A DNA stretch of 64,000 nucleotides, taken from assembly GCF_016924755.1 (NCBI RefSeq), contig NZ_JAFFJX010000020.1:1-64000 (forward strand), written 5' to 3'. Below, in pieces: positions 44,228 to 53,405 of this stretch (its first letter is position 1; each line of letters begins with the position of its first letter). The translations under genes were made by a program, and so were the position numbers. The stretch comes from Longitalea arenae. Lineage in GTDB: Bacteria > Bacteroidota > Bacteroidia > Chitinophagales > Chitinophagaceae. Under the pieces are notes generated by a model. That model was not told where the DNA came from. It was given only the letters and a program-made list of their open reading frames with translations, and ran no database searches.

Positions 44228-46702
44228 TTACAGTTTATAGGTGATCGACATTCTCAGGTTACGGCGTGGTTCCACTATATAGCTGTAAAAGGTGGTTTTT
44301 GAAGCCGGATTCGTATCCAGAGAGCCGGCCGTGAGCAGGCGTTGTGCATCGAGCAGGTTATTCACCAGCAGCGACAGCCCCATTTTGTTTTTCTGATAAG
44401 AAATACCTGCATCTGCCCGGAAATAATTTGGCATGTTGGGCGTTTGCGTAGTGCCGGTATATCGCTCTGCCAGCCATTGAATGCCGCCATTCAGGCCGAT
44501 ACCGTTCAGCGCTCCGCCGGTAAAGCGGTAAGATAACCAGCCATTGGTAATATGACCTACGGTATTGGGCGTTACATTCCCTACAGTCTTCGTAGTTTGA
44601 TTGGGCGATTCTTTCGTTATTTTCGAGCTGGTATAAGCGTAGTTCATTACCAGGTTCAATCCTTTCGCCAATTCTCCATTTAGGTCTACTTCCACTCCCT
44701 TAGATCTCGTTTCTCCCAGCTGTACCTGGAAAGTGGTAGAGCCATTGGTGTGTGTGGGATCGGTATCCGGGGTGAGCGCATTCACGCGATCGATCTGGTA
44801 TACCGTGGCGCTGCTTACCCAGCGGCCGCCGAACCATTCTTTTTTGATCCCGAACTCTAAATCGTTGCCTTTGATGGGTTTGAAGGCATTTCCGAAATAA
44901 TCAGTGCCTGAAACCGGAACAAAGGACTGGTCGTACAATGCATAAACTGAAGTTTGTTTGTCGATGGAAAAGCTAAGTCCGGCGCGCGGCGAGAATACAT
45001 GATCTTTCACATCAGCCGCTTTTGTTTTACCAACTGTTTCGGCATAGGTGAACCGCAAACCAAGTGACAAACGCAGTTTGTTGTTCAGGAATCCCAACTC
45101 ATCCTGTACATAAGCAGAGCCGTAATTGGTAACGGTAGCATATACAGTAGCGCCTGCCCTTGTACGGAGATTCACCGAACGGTCAATTTGAGGAATGGAA
45201 TCGGCTGGCAATCCATAAATGGGATTATAAATATTAAATACCCTTTCTTCGGTAGTGCCATCTGGTTTTCTTACCCGGTCGAAACGGAGATTGGGTGAGA
45301 ACTGACGGAAATCGCCCCAGAATTTTTTGTTACCAAAATCAACGCCGGCAAGAATACGATGACGGATACTGCCCGTTCTTTCCTCACCGCTGAACGACAT
45401 TTGCGCAAAGCGGTTCTCGCCGGCCTCATCACCGATGCTGAATGCGCGTCGCATATTACCTGCTGAGTCCAGGTAAGAAGGCCACACCGAGTTAGCGATC
45501 ATACTGAAGTTGAAATAAGCCACCTGGGCATGTGCTTTCCAGTGGTCGTTGAGCTGGTGATTGAGGTATACATACACGCTGTGATCTTTGATCTTGCCGG
45601 GTGCCAGCGAAGGATCGCCATAGAAGAAATCATTCGCCACACCTTCGTCGGCCAGCTTTATTTTGGAGAAGGAATAGTTTCCGTTGCTGAGGTATTTAAT
45701 GGCCTGGTAGCTGTATTCAAAGGTCACCGAGGTTTTGTCGTCGATCATGTATTTGATCACCGGGGCTACCAGTACACGGTTATTGAAATTGTATTTGGTG
45801 AAATAATCTTTTTGCTGTCCGGCGAGGTTAAGGCGGTACAGTAAACGGCCATCCTTGCTCAGTTTTCCATCCAGGTCAACGGCGGCGCGATAGGTGCTGA
45901 AGCTGCCGGCACTGAAAGTAACTGACTGATGATTCATGCCCGTAGGTTTTTTGGTCACTACATTATAAAAACCACCAGGTTCGCCGGCCGCCAGCATAAA
46001 ACCGGCGGGACCTTTTACAAACTCAATATTCTCGATCATGGCTGCATCTTCGGCAGTAGGGCCCCAGCTGGCCTCGATGTTCATGCCATTGCGGAAAGCA
46101 GGGATCTTGGAACCACGCATGCGGATGTTGGCATACTGGTTGTCCCAGTGACCCATACGGGTTGCGCCACTTACGTTGCGGGTAATACCATCAACAATAT
46201 CAAACACCTGTTGATCGGCCAGTGTTCGTTTACTGATCACCTGTATATTTTGGGGCGTTTCCAGGATTGGACTTTGCAAGCGGAGTGAAGATGAAACGCG
46301 ATCTACCTTATATCGGCCGCCGGAGCTAACCACTACTTCGGCCAGCTGCGCATCGGACAGTTCCAGTTTAAAGGAAATATTATTTTGTTTGCCGTTCTCT
46401 GCCAGCACCACCGTGGTCTCAAGGGATTTATATCCTTTCACGGTTACGTTTACGTGGTAAGTTCCGGCGGGCAGGTTTTTAAAAATATAAAAACCTGTTT
46501 CGGAGGTAAGGGTCATTTTTTCTGTACCTGCCAGTTGTACGGCCACGCTTTCCGCAGGCTCGTTGTCGGCAGTAGTGATCTGTCCGGAAATTATTCCTTT
46601 CGGCAGATTTGTCTGGGCTAAAAGTGCCGGCGAAAGAAGAAGAGCAAGAGATCCAAAAACAGCAACCAGGAAAAGGCTGCGCAGTTTGATTAAACAGTTC
46701 AT
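44228..46702 (-). CDS. TonB-dependent siderophore receptor
   Basis: 824 residues. Signal peptide (about 1-29, LLLSPALLA-QT), CarboxypepD_reg-like domain (about 37-112), plug (about 130-250: ETPQNIQVISKRTLADQQ, NIRMRGSKIPAF, IENIEFVKGPAGFMLAAGEPGG) and barrel with the terminal RNLRMSITYKL. The plug pattern is that of FhuA/FpvA-type ferric siderophore receptors. No STN domain, so no surface signalling. Operon with the PepSY protein. Expected to be iron-repressed, but I found no convincing Fur box. Confidence 0.92.
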   Translation of the reverse strand: MNCLIKLRSLFLVAVFGSLALLLSPALLAQTNLPKGIISGQITTADNEPAESVAVQLAGTEKMTLTSETGFYIFKNLPAGTYHVNVTVKGYKSLETTVVLAENGKQNNISFKLELSDAQLAEVVVSSGGRYKVDRVSSSLRLQSPILETPQNIQVISKRTLADQQVFDIVDGITRNVSGATRMGHWDNQYANIRMRGSKIPAFRNGMNIEASWGPTAEDAAMIENIEFVKGPAGFMLAAGEPGGFYNVVTKKPTGMNHQSVTFSAGSFSTYRAAVDLDGKLSKDGRLLYRLNLAGQQKDYFTKYNFNNRVLVAPVIKYMIDDKTSVTFEYSYQAIKYLSNGNYSFSKIKLADEGVANDFFYGDPSLAPGKIKDHSVYVYLNHQLNDHWKAHAQVAYFNFSMIANSVWPSYLDSAGNMRRAFSIGDEAGENRFAQMSFSGEERTGSIRHRILAGVDFGNKKFWGDFRQFSPNLRFDRVRKPDGTTEERVFNIYNPIYGLPADSIPQIDRSVNLRTRAGATVYATVTNYGSAYVQDELGFLNNKLRLSLGLRFTYAETVGKTKAADVKDHVFSPRAGLSFSIDKQTSVYALYDQSFVPVSGTDYFGNAFKPIKGNDLEFGIKKEWFGGRWVSSATVYQIDRVNALTPDTDPTHTNGSTTFQVQLGETRSKGVEVDLNGELAKGLNLVMNYAYTSSKITKESPNQTTKTVGNVTPNTVGHITNGWLSYRFTGGALNGIGLNGGIQWLAERYTGTTQTPNMPNYFRADAGISYQKNKMGLSLLVNNLLDAQRLLTAGSLDTNPASKTTFYSYIVEPRRNLRMSITYKL

Positions 46703-46776
46703 AGCAAATAATAGGGTTCTGGCGAATAATTAAATAACAGTCCAATAGTCTGACCAACCTGTGTTGTTTCAGAGCG

Positions 46777-46784
46777 CAAAACTA
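46777..46784 (-). promoter_or_regulatory. Possible -7 element of receptor/PepSY operon
   Basis: Minus-strand TAGTTTTG matches TAnnTTTG exactly, about 75 bp before the receptor start. I see no TTG at the expected -33 distance, so the call is weak. Confidence 0.35.
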
Positions 46785-46915
46785 TTCGTCTATTAATTGT
46801 CGTCTTTACGCTATCGGGAAATGCATTTATGGAAACGGGAAAAAAATTACGGGTTTCCAGGGGAAGGTTACTGGTTTTTGGGTATTGAACTTTCTGTGAG
46901 GAACTGTTGCATAAA

Positions 46916-46941
46916 AAAAGGCCGCAAAATGGCGGCCTTTT
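46916..46941 (-). terminator. Terminator of double-esterase gene
   Basis: AAAAGGCCGC at 46916-46925 and GCGGCCTTTT at 46932-46941 form a perfect 10-bp stem with a 6-nt loop; A- and T-runs flank it on both sides so it can act in either direction. Confidence 0.85.
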
Positions 46942-46961
46942 AAATACTTCTTTTTTAGGTG

Positions 46962-49373
46962 TTATTTGATGACCATTAACTGGCGGGTAGTATGCAGTTT
47001 AGCCAATTTTATTTGTATGAAGTAATTGCCTGTTTTAAGTCCGCTTGTATTGATCACCGTGCTCAAAAAACCTGTTTGTTTATGGGTAAAAAAGCTTCTT
47101 ACCAATTTACCTTCGCTATTGATAACGGTTATTTGCATTCTTCCGGTCAGTTCATTGCTGATCTGCAATACGGCCTGTTCTTTAGCCGGATTATTCAACA
47201 ACTTTACGGTATTATCCAGGATATTATTAACCGGCACTGAGAGGCGACTTGCAATAAGTGATTGCGCAGTCCTCAAGGTGCTGGCCGAATCGCGCAGGGC
47301 AATTTCTATAACAGAAATATGACCAAAACTGCTTCCTGTCTTGGTTCTGGCCTCGATAAGCTGGGTGCCATAACAACCGGTAAAGGTGGCATTATTGGTC
47401 AGTGTGTGGTTGTAGGCGCCATCATACTCTTTCCAAATGGAATCGCCTGCCTTACGTACCTGCAGGATGCGGGGCCCGGTACCTTCCCGGGTGCCCCAAA
47501 AGGTAATATCGGCTTTTTTACCGGCAGGAATACTGAAGGTGAGGGTTACTATGCCCGCGGAAGGATGGAAGTAGATATTGTCTCGCACCGCACTTGCAGG
47601 GTATTTTCCCACGCTGCTATTAATGCCATTTGAGTTTACTGATAGATCAGTGGGACTGCCATAGGTGCCGCCCGGCCGTTTATCGGCGCTTATAGACAGG
47701 TTATGTGTTACGCCGGCAGTATCCATTACCGAGCTGATCCAAACGCCCGGCGAACCACTGGTAATATTATTCCATTTTACACCTCCACTGTCAGTGGTCG
47801 TATAATTCGGGTTGCCCACGTCTATCAATATGCTTTTCGTGGTGGCAGGGGGACTTGCCGGACTAAGCGTGTATTGCAATAACCAGGCGTACAAATCCAG
47901 TGAATCGCGGAACTTTGTCCTTTTATGGTATACATTATTCCATACGGCATCATCATGACCTGCATTGGGAACGGAAGTAAGCCAGGCTTCTCCGCCATTT
48001 GCGTTAACGGAGTCAGTGATCCGGACACAATTTTGATACCTGGCATTAACTGTATCGTTTATACCTACTGTTGTCCATATTTTTTTACCTGCCCAGTTAT
48101 CAGACAAATTATAGTGCGTTGAATCGGATGGCATATAATGCGTTCCAAGCGGTGCAGCCGCTCGTATGCTGTCTGAATAAGCAGGCGTTTCCAGAAAATA
48201 CTTTATCAGGGAGCGGGCGCCCATACTTACGCCTGTAAGATAAACACGGTTACGGTCAACGCGGTACCTGCCTTTAAAAGAGTTGATGATCTTGTTCAGG
48301 TCATGCAGGTCCCATTGTCCAATGCGCGATTGTGGTGCAAATACCAGGAAGGGAATATCATTGCCCAAAGCAAGATATTGGGGCAGGCCTGTATTATACA
48401 TGTAGTATGGTATGTCGGTACTGTCGGCCGAGCCGGATTGCTGATAGCCCTGTCCGGCGCCATGCAGGTAAATGATCAGCGGATAAGCGCTGTCTGAGCT
48501 TTGGTAATTGTTGGGAAAATAAGTCATACCCCAGTAATACCGGTTGGTGTTTTCAGGGATCCATTTTTCGATCTTTACCCTGTTTGGAGAAACAACCGGG
48601 CGTGCCCTGTGCTGCAATAACCAGCTGTAGATATCAAGTGTATCGGCCACCTTGGTTACTTTGTAATAAACAGAATCCCACACAGCGGCATAGTGCCCGC
48701 CTGGAACAGCCTTTAAAGTCGCACTACCGCCGTTGGAGTTAATAGAGTCTTTGTACCTGATACTGTTCGTGTATCTGTAATAGGGGGCGGCATTGTCGCC
48801 AGTACCCATGACGAGCATGGTCTTTTTAGGCTTCCATCTCGAGAATGTTTTCCATATGGTTGAATCGCGAACTTCATAATGCATCGATACGGGCGCCACT
48901 GCAGCAATGCTGTCAGCGGGGTTCGGTTTTTCAATCAGGTATTTCATAATTGCACGGCCGCCCATACTAATACCGGTGAAATATATGCGGTCAGGGTCCA
49001 CGCGGTATTTGCCCTTAAAAGCGTTGATCATTTTAAATATGTCATCATTGTTCCATTGTCCGTTTGCCGTTTGGGGCGCAAAAACAAGAAAAGGAATATT
49101 GTTCCCGCTGTTTAGATATTTGGGAATACCTGTTCGATAGAGCCGAGCCGGCACATCTGTACTGTCGGCCGTGCCTTCGTACGATTCACCCAGCCCATGG
49201 GCAAATACAATTAGCGGAAAAGGGGCCGTGGTGTTATTATAGTCAACCGGCAGGTAGGTCATGCCCCAATAATACCGCGAGGTATTTACAGGCGTCCATT
49301 TTTCAACAATAATTTCCTGGGCACCCGACAAATAACATGCGAATACCAGAAGAAAAGTAAATACCTGTCTCAT
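46962..49373 (-). CDS. Secreted esterase with two tandem alpha/beta-hydrolase modules and T9SS tail
   Basis: 803 residues. Signal peptide 1-18. Module A about 20-255 and module B about 265-500 are duplicates: both start EKW-P-NT-RYYWGMTY and each keeps a triad, S136 (GISMGG), D193, H227 and S383 (GVSMGA), D440, H473. Next a carbohydrate-binding-like or jelly-roll region (about 512-690, ILIDVGNPNYTTTDSGG) and a C-terminal type A sorting domain (about 725-803, NPAKEQAVLQISN, GKLVRSFF, LKTGNYFIQIKL), implying export by the T9SS. Closest in feel to PHB-depolymerase/acetyl-xylan-esterase-like carboxylesterases; substrate not readable. Confidence 0.88.
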   Translation of the reverse strand: MRQVFTFLLVFACYLSGAQEIIVEKWTPVNTSRYYWGMTYLPVDYNNTTAPFPLIVFAHGLGESYEGTADSTDVPARLYRTGIPKYLNSGNNIPFLVFAPQTANGQWNNDDIFKMINAFKGKYRVDPDRIYFTGISMGGRAIMKYLIEKPNPADSIAAVAPVSMHYEVRDSTIWKTFSRWKPKKTMLVMGTGDNAAPYYRYTNSIRYKDSINSNGGSATLKAVPGGHYAAVWDSVYYKVTKVADTLDIYSWLLQHRARPVVSPNRVKIEKWIPENTNRYYWGMTYFPNNYQSSDSAYPLIIYLHGAGQGYQQSGSADSTDIPYYMYNTGLPQYLALGNDIPFLVFAPQSRIGQWDLHDLNKIINSFKGRYRVDRNRVYLTGVSMGARSLIKYFLETPAYSDSIRAAAPLGTHYMPSDSTHYNLSDNWAGKKIWTTVGINDTVNARYQNCVRITDSVNANGGEAWLTSVPNAGHDDAVWNNVYHKRTKFRDSLDLYAWLLQYTLSPASPPATTKSILIDVGNPNYTTTDSGGVKWNNITSGSPGVWISSVMDTAGVTHNLSISADKRPGGTYGSPTDLSVNSNGINSSVGKYPASAVRDNIYFHPSAGIVTLTFSIPAGKKADITFWGTREGTGPRILQVRKAGDSIWKEYDGAYNHTLTNNATFTGCYGTQLIEARTKTGSSFGHISVIEIALRDSASTLRTAQSLIASRLSVPVNNILDNTVKLLNNPAKEQAVLQISNELTGRMQITVINSEGKLVRSFFTHKQTGFLSTVINTSGLKTGNYFIQIKLAKLHTTRQLMVIK

Positions 49374-49762
49374 AAATGATTGTTTTTTTAAGTTATGATG
49401 AATGGCTGTTAAGATGGGTTCCTGGCAATTAGTTGGATATAAGCAGATGCCTCAATGAATATCCATAAAAAGAGAAGAGGGATGAATGAAGGCAAAAGAA
49501 GTGATCTTTGGTAATAGGAATTAAGGTTCATAGTCAATGTAATTGGCAATACATTAATAAGGTTAACACAACCCAGATCGAGGCCGCTTACCCGGGATAT
49601 AACAGGGCATAACCGAAGAATACTAAGTTCGGAAAAAAAGAACTACTAATCAACTGGATGTTTCCAGAAACGTTTTCTTTTTTGGCACATTTTCCCTGGA
49701 AGAAAGCGCTGATCGAAAATTGCCGATTTTTTTCTCGTTCTTTGCAGAAAATACACAAATAC
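49374..49762. other. Divergent intergenic region
   Basis: No gene supported. AT-rich near the esterase start; the frame open from 49658 has no support and the CvfB-like protein starts at 49763. No exact TAnnTTTG seen. Confidence 0.4.
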
Positions 49763-50608
49763 ATGGCAAACAGTAAGATCAGAGTGGGGGAGTATAATAC
49801 CTTGCGGGTGGCCCGGACATTCGACTTCGGAATGTACCTGGGTGAAGATAAGGACGTGGTATTGTTGCCCAAACGCTTTGTGCCGCATGGAGTGAAGGTA
49901 GGAGATGTGCTGAAAGTATTTGTTTATCACGATTCGGAGGACCGGCTGATTGCCACTACCCAGCGGCCAAAAGGCATTGTTGGCGATATTGTTAAACTGC
50001 CGGTAGTATCGGTAACCAAACAGGGCGCTTTTATGGATTGGGGATTGATGAAGGACCTGTTTGTGCCGAAATCGAAGCAGCTGATGGGCATGCGGGTAGG
50101 CGGGGAATATATCGTAAAAATATACCTCGATGAAATGACCGGCCGCGTGGCTGCCTCGGAAAAGATTGAACCTTTTTTGAGCAATGAAGAATTAACGGTA
50201 AAAGAGCAGGACGCGGTTGATTTACTGGTATACCGCCGCACAGATATTGGTTACGTGGTGATCATTAACAACCGCCATACGGGTGTATTGCATTTCAATG
50301 ATATTTACCAGGAAATTACCGAGGGCGACCAGCTGAAAGGGTATATCAAGAATATACGGGAAAATAATAAGATAGATGTGGGCACCGGAAAAATGGGCTA
50401 TCAGCGCGTAGAAGATGAAGCGGGGAAAGTGATGCGGCTTTTACAGGAGAACAACGGCTATCTGCCTTACAATGATAAATCGAATCCTGAAGAAATTTAT
50501 TCTTTCTTTGGCATGAGTAAAAAGACCTTTAAAATGACCACCGGTAATTTGTACAAGAACCGGAAGATCGTTTTTACCCAAACCGGCATTAAGCTGGCCG
50601 GGGTCTAA
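49763..50608 (+). CDS. CvfB-like S1 RNA-binding protein
   Basis: 281 residues from ATG 49763 (MANSKIRVGEYNTLRV; 35 more residues are open upstream but are hydrophobic and poorly coding). It has consecutive S1-type OB folds: about 5-65 (TLRVARTFDFGMYLGEDKDV), 70-130 (KLPVVSVTKQGAFMDWGLMK, DLFVPKSKQL) and 145-205 (IGYVVIINNRHTGVLHFND), then a winged-helix end (SKKTFKMTTGNLYKNRKIVF). This is the CvfB/YitL family, RNA-binding proteins affecting virulence gene expression in Staphylococcus. Terminator follows. Confidence 0.9.
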   Translation: MANSKIRVGEYNTLRVARTFDFGMYLGEDKDVVLLPKRFVPHGVKVGDVLKVFVYHDSEDRLIATTQRPKGIVGDIVKLPVVSVTKQGAFMDWGLMKDLFVPKSKQLMGMRVGGEYIVKIYLDEMTGRVAASEKIEPFLSNEELTVKEQDAVDLLVYRRTDIGYVVIINNRHTGVLHFNDIYQEITEGDQLKGYIKNIRENNKIDVGTGKMGYQRVEDEAGKVMRLLQENNGYLPYNDKSNPEEIYSFFGMSKKTFKMTTGNLYKNRKIVFTQTGIKLAGV

Positions 50609-50632
50609 GTGATATAACATAAGAATAAGGCT

Positions 50633-50666
50633 AAAGGTGAACCTTTTCAAAAGCTTCACCTTTTTT
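50633..50666 (+). terminator. Terminator after CvfB-like gene
   Basis: AAAGGTGAA at 50633-50641 pairs with TTCACCTTT at 50655-50663; the loop holds an inner CTTTT-C-AAAAG stem, and T-run to 50666. Confidence 0.82.
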
Positions 50667-50684
50667 AATGTAATGCTTTGCCGC

Positions 50685-51134
50685 TTAAGCCAGGGGCCGC
50701 TTCAGGTACCCGGCATCAATAGAATAACGTCCGGCGCCCGAATAGATCAATGCGCCGGTCATACCTATAACCAACAGGAAGAATTCCATGCCTTCCGTTT
50801 TTTGATGGCCAAACCAGTTCATGAAAAAGTAATCGGTAAAATGTGTCAGAATAATGCCTGCCATTACGATTGCAATGGCAATACTCCAAAGCCTGACGGC
50901 AAAGCCAAAAAGCAGGAACAGGGGACCAAAGAATTCTATAATGATAACAATGAAGCCAATGAGCCAGGGTAAATGAACGGTGTCGGTAAAATAAGCCATG
51001 GATGCTGCAAAGCCCTGGCCATTAAACCAGCCGAGAAGTTTTTGGGCGCCATGGGGAAAAAGGACCAGCGCCAGAAAAAGACGTAATAAAAATGGAGCTA
51101 TGGATCGATCGGTATAAAAGATCATTCTCTTCAT
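50685..51134 (-). CDS. DoxX family membrane protein
   Basis: 149 residues with four membrane segments and the DoxX layout: LLRLFLALVLFPHGAQKLLGWFNG at the start, LIGFIVIIIEFFGPLFLLFG, AIAIVMAGIILTHF and FFLLVIGMTGALIYSGAG. DoxX-type proteins are implicated in thiol-based redox stress handling in mycobacteria; role here unknown. The gene upstream on the same strand is a Crp/Fnr regulator and a dyad lies 10 bp before the ATG. Confidence 0.9.
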   Translation of the reverse strand: MKRMIFYTDRSIAPFLLRLFLALVLFPHGAQKLLGWFNGQGFAASMAYFTDTVHLPWLIGFIVIIIEFFGPLFLLFGFAVRLWSIAIAIVMAGIILTHFTDYFFMNWFGHQKTEGMEFFLLVIGMTGALIYSGAGRYSIDAGYLKRPLA

Positions 51135-51143
51135 ACATGCTAT

Positions 51144-51161
51144 ATTTTGTTATCACAAAAT
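51144..51161. promoter_or_regulatory. Operator-like dyad before DoxX gene
   Basis: ATTTTGT (51144-51150), TATC, ACAAAAT (51155-51161): a perfect 7-bp dyad just upstream of the DoxX start. The TTGT-N4-ACAA core is compatible with a Crp/Fnr-family site, and such a regulator is encoded 83 bp further upstream. Confidence 0.4.
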
Positions 51162-51243
51162 TTCTGAAAAGAAGAAGGCCGGCCAATCACCCACGATAAT
51201 GAAAAAAATTAACCTATGGTAATTAAAATGCCGGCGAATAATG

Positions 51244-51831
51244 TTACTGTTGCTTTTTGTGTGCCTGCGATCTGATCCTGCTTAAACTTTGGGCTGTAAT
51301 TCCAAGGTAGGACGCAATCTGATGGTTAGGTACTCTTTGTTCAATTTGCGGGTATTGCGTCGTGAAATCAAGATACCGTTCGGTGGCCGTTTTTGCGAGG
51401 GAGGAGGCAACTCTTTTGATAGATGCGATATATGCATTTTGAATGACGATGCGGAAATGTCGTTCCATTTTCGGAACCCTTTCATACAGGATCTCCAGGT
51501 TCGGTTTGGTGATCTGGTAAACCTGGGTATCTTCGAGACAATCAATATTGCTTTTGGTAGGCGTTTCTGTAAGAAAGCTGTAAAGATCACCGATCCACCA
51601 GTCTTCCAGGCCAAATTGTAAAACATGTTCCTGTCCTTTTTCATCCACTTCAAAGGTTCTGGTCACGCCTTTTACAATAAATGTCTCAAACCTGGCTATT
51701 TCGCCTTCCTGCAAAATATATTGGCGTTTACGAAAGCTTCTGAAGATAAAAAGCGATTCGATAATATCTACTTCTTCCGGGCTTAAAGTAACATATTTAG
51801 TAAGTGTATTGACCAGGGCATCAAGCATCAT
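51244..51831 (-). CDS. Crp/Fnr family transcriptional regulator
   Basis: 195 residues: cyclic-nucleotide-binding-like domain (about 28-120: FRKRQYILQEGEIARFETFIVKG, DWWIGDLYSFLTETPT) and a short C-terminal HTH (about 150-190: ERYLDFTTQYPQIEQRVPNH, IASYLGITAQSLSRIRSQ). No N-terminal cysteine cluster, so not an iron-sulfur Fnr; ligand unknown. Likely regulator of the DoxX gene downstream. Confidence 0.92.
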   Translation of the reverse strand: MMLDALVNTLTKYVTLSPEEVDIIESLFIFRSFRKRQYILQEGEIARFETFIVKGVTRTFEVDEKGQEHVLQFGLEDWWIGDLYSFLTETPTKSNIDCLEDTQVYQITKPNLEILYERVPKMERHFRIVIQNAYIASIKRVASSLAKTATERYLDFTTQYPQIEQRVPNHQIASYLGITAQSLSRIRSQAHKKQQ

Positions 51832-51897
51832 GCGGCGAACTTATGATCCGCCAATTTCGCTAAAATCAGTGTAATCTGTAATTTTTGAACAAATAAA

Positions 51898-53343
51898 TTA
51901 TCCCTCCACGATATTGGCCTTGAAGGTCTTGATGATCCTGACCGGGGCGCTGCCATTTTTAGGAACCACTTCAAAGGAAACACGCACGCCCAGCGCGTGG
52001 ATAGGCGCGGATGCTTTTAAGATCTTTCCTTTATACATTTTTGCTTCTGTCAAATTCCGCGTATTCGTTGATTCAACCGCAACGATCTCCTGGCGGAAAC
52101 GGCGGATATCGGCATATGCCCGGGTAAATGGGTTGATGATATACTCGATAGAAGACACATCGAGTGCATATTGCTCACGAAGATCACCATTAATGGTAGT
52201 GTGTTTGATCACCGGTTTTTTTGCCAGGTAAAAGATCCCTGCCGGTTCATTGAATAAAGGACTCAATCCCACACCCAACCTGCTATCGGTACCCGGCGCC
52301 GGAAAATTGATCGCCGGAATCCAGCCAACCAGGTTCTGATGTTGCCTGAATAAAACCGTAAGGTTAAGCTTGCAATCAGCCAGATTCAGGCCGGGCGACA
52401 GGGTAGCGCTGAGGATATTTCCTGCAGTACTGTCATTGATCGCTTGCCGCAGATTGTTAATGGTTGCAGCCGGCAATAATCCAGAGAGCTCATTAAATCC
52501 CTGGATCGATTTCACATGTGCCTGCATGTTTTCCCCAATGGCAGGTCCCAGCGCTGCACTACTGGTAAATCGCAGTCCCGGTTTTTCCAGGTAGATATTT
52601 TTGTTCCTGGCAGGCGTATTGTTTATCGAAAGCTCATCCACCCGGGCAAAGGCCAGCGTAAAGGCAATACCACAGTCCCGGGAAGTGTAAGTGGTAATCT
52701 GCTGGTCATAGGCCAGTTCAAATTGAGTAATATACCATCCACCTTCACGGATCGGCCAGGGCTCAATGAGGGAAGCAGAACGGGCATTGGCATCAAGATC
52801 AACTATGAACTGGCCGGCATAATTCAGCAGGGGCGTACTCATTGGCTGCGATAACCAGATCTCGTTTATAAGTGATTGGTAGCTGTCTACCGCCGGGTTG
52901 CCGGGTCTTGTGTTATAGAGATAGTATCGCAAGAGCCCGCGGAATTTATTATATAAAATAAATACGCGATTATCAAATTCAATGACATCTGTAAAATTAT
53001 TATATACGAGTTCCCAGCCATCGCTTTTCTTATAATCAAAGCGCAAGCCGGGATCGTAATTTCTGATGGCCTGTTCGCTCCATGGAACAGGTACGGGAGC
53101 TTTGCCGGCAGGCACCGGCATCTGGTGCGCGTTTTCCCAATCGAAGGGATAATTGGCCACCGGCCTGGTAGGCTGCAAGCTAATACCGGTTGGAATGGTT
53201 ATTACCGGCTGTAATGTATCATTGGTACTGGTGACCTCCTCTACCTGTAAAGGGATTGGTTCCGGCTGGTCAGCCCCTTTTTTCTCACAGCCTATTATAG
53301 AATATATGTATATGAACAGCGGGATGATAAGGAAAGGTTTCAT
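51898..53343 (-). CDS. Hypothetical lipoprotein
   Basis: 481 residues with lipobox SIIGC-EK (Cys19) after a hydrophobic stretch, then a Pro/Thr-rich linker to about 70. The remaining part is globular with many aromatic and turn residues (GWELVYNNFTDVIEFDNRVF, GWYITQFELAYDQQ, GVGLSPLFNEPAG) and ends with a beta-rich module (LGVRVSFEVVPKNGSAPVR). No family recognised. It probably sits on the outer membrane. It lies 62 bp downstream of the spermidine-synthase-like gene on the same strand and may be co-transcribed. Confidence 0.75.
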   Translation of the reverse strand: MKPFLIIPLFIYIYSIIGCEKKGADQPEPIPLQVEEVTSTNDTLQPVITIPTGISLQPTRPVANYPFDWENAHQMPVPAGKAPVPVPWSEQAIRNYDPGLRFDYKKSDGWELVYNNFTDVIEFDNRVFILYNKFRGLLRYYLYNTRPGNPAVDSYQSLINEIWLSQPMSTPLLNYAGQFIVDLDANARSASLIEPWPIREGGWYITQFELAYDQQITTYTSRDCGIAFTLAFARVDELSINNTPARNKNIYLEKPGLRFTSSAALGPAIGENMQAHVKSIQGFNELSGLLPAATINNLRQAINDSTAGNILSATLSPGLNLADCKLNLTVLFRQHQNLVGWIPAINFPAPGTDSRLGVGLSPLFNEPAGIFYLAKKPVIKHTTINGDLREQYALDVSSIEYIINPFTRAYADIRRFRQEIVAVESTNTRNLTEAKMYKGKILKASAPIHALGVRVSFEVVPKNGSAPVRIIKTFKANIVEG

Positions 53344-53405
53344 GGTTTAAGATTGTGTAACCTTATAAGACACCGTTATGCAGGGATTGCTGCGTTAAGA
53401 AACTG

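Noticed and set aside
49658-49762. 35-residue N-terminal extension of the CvfB-like protein
   Set aside because: Phe/Lys-rich, unlike any CvfB start; family members begin at the position of ATG 49763.
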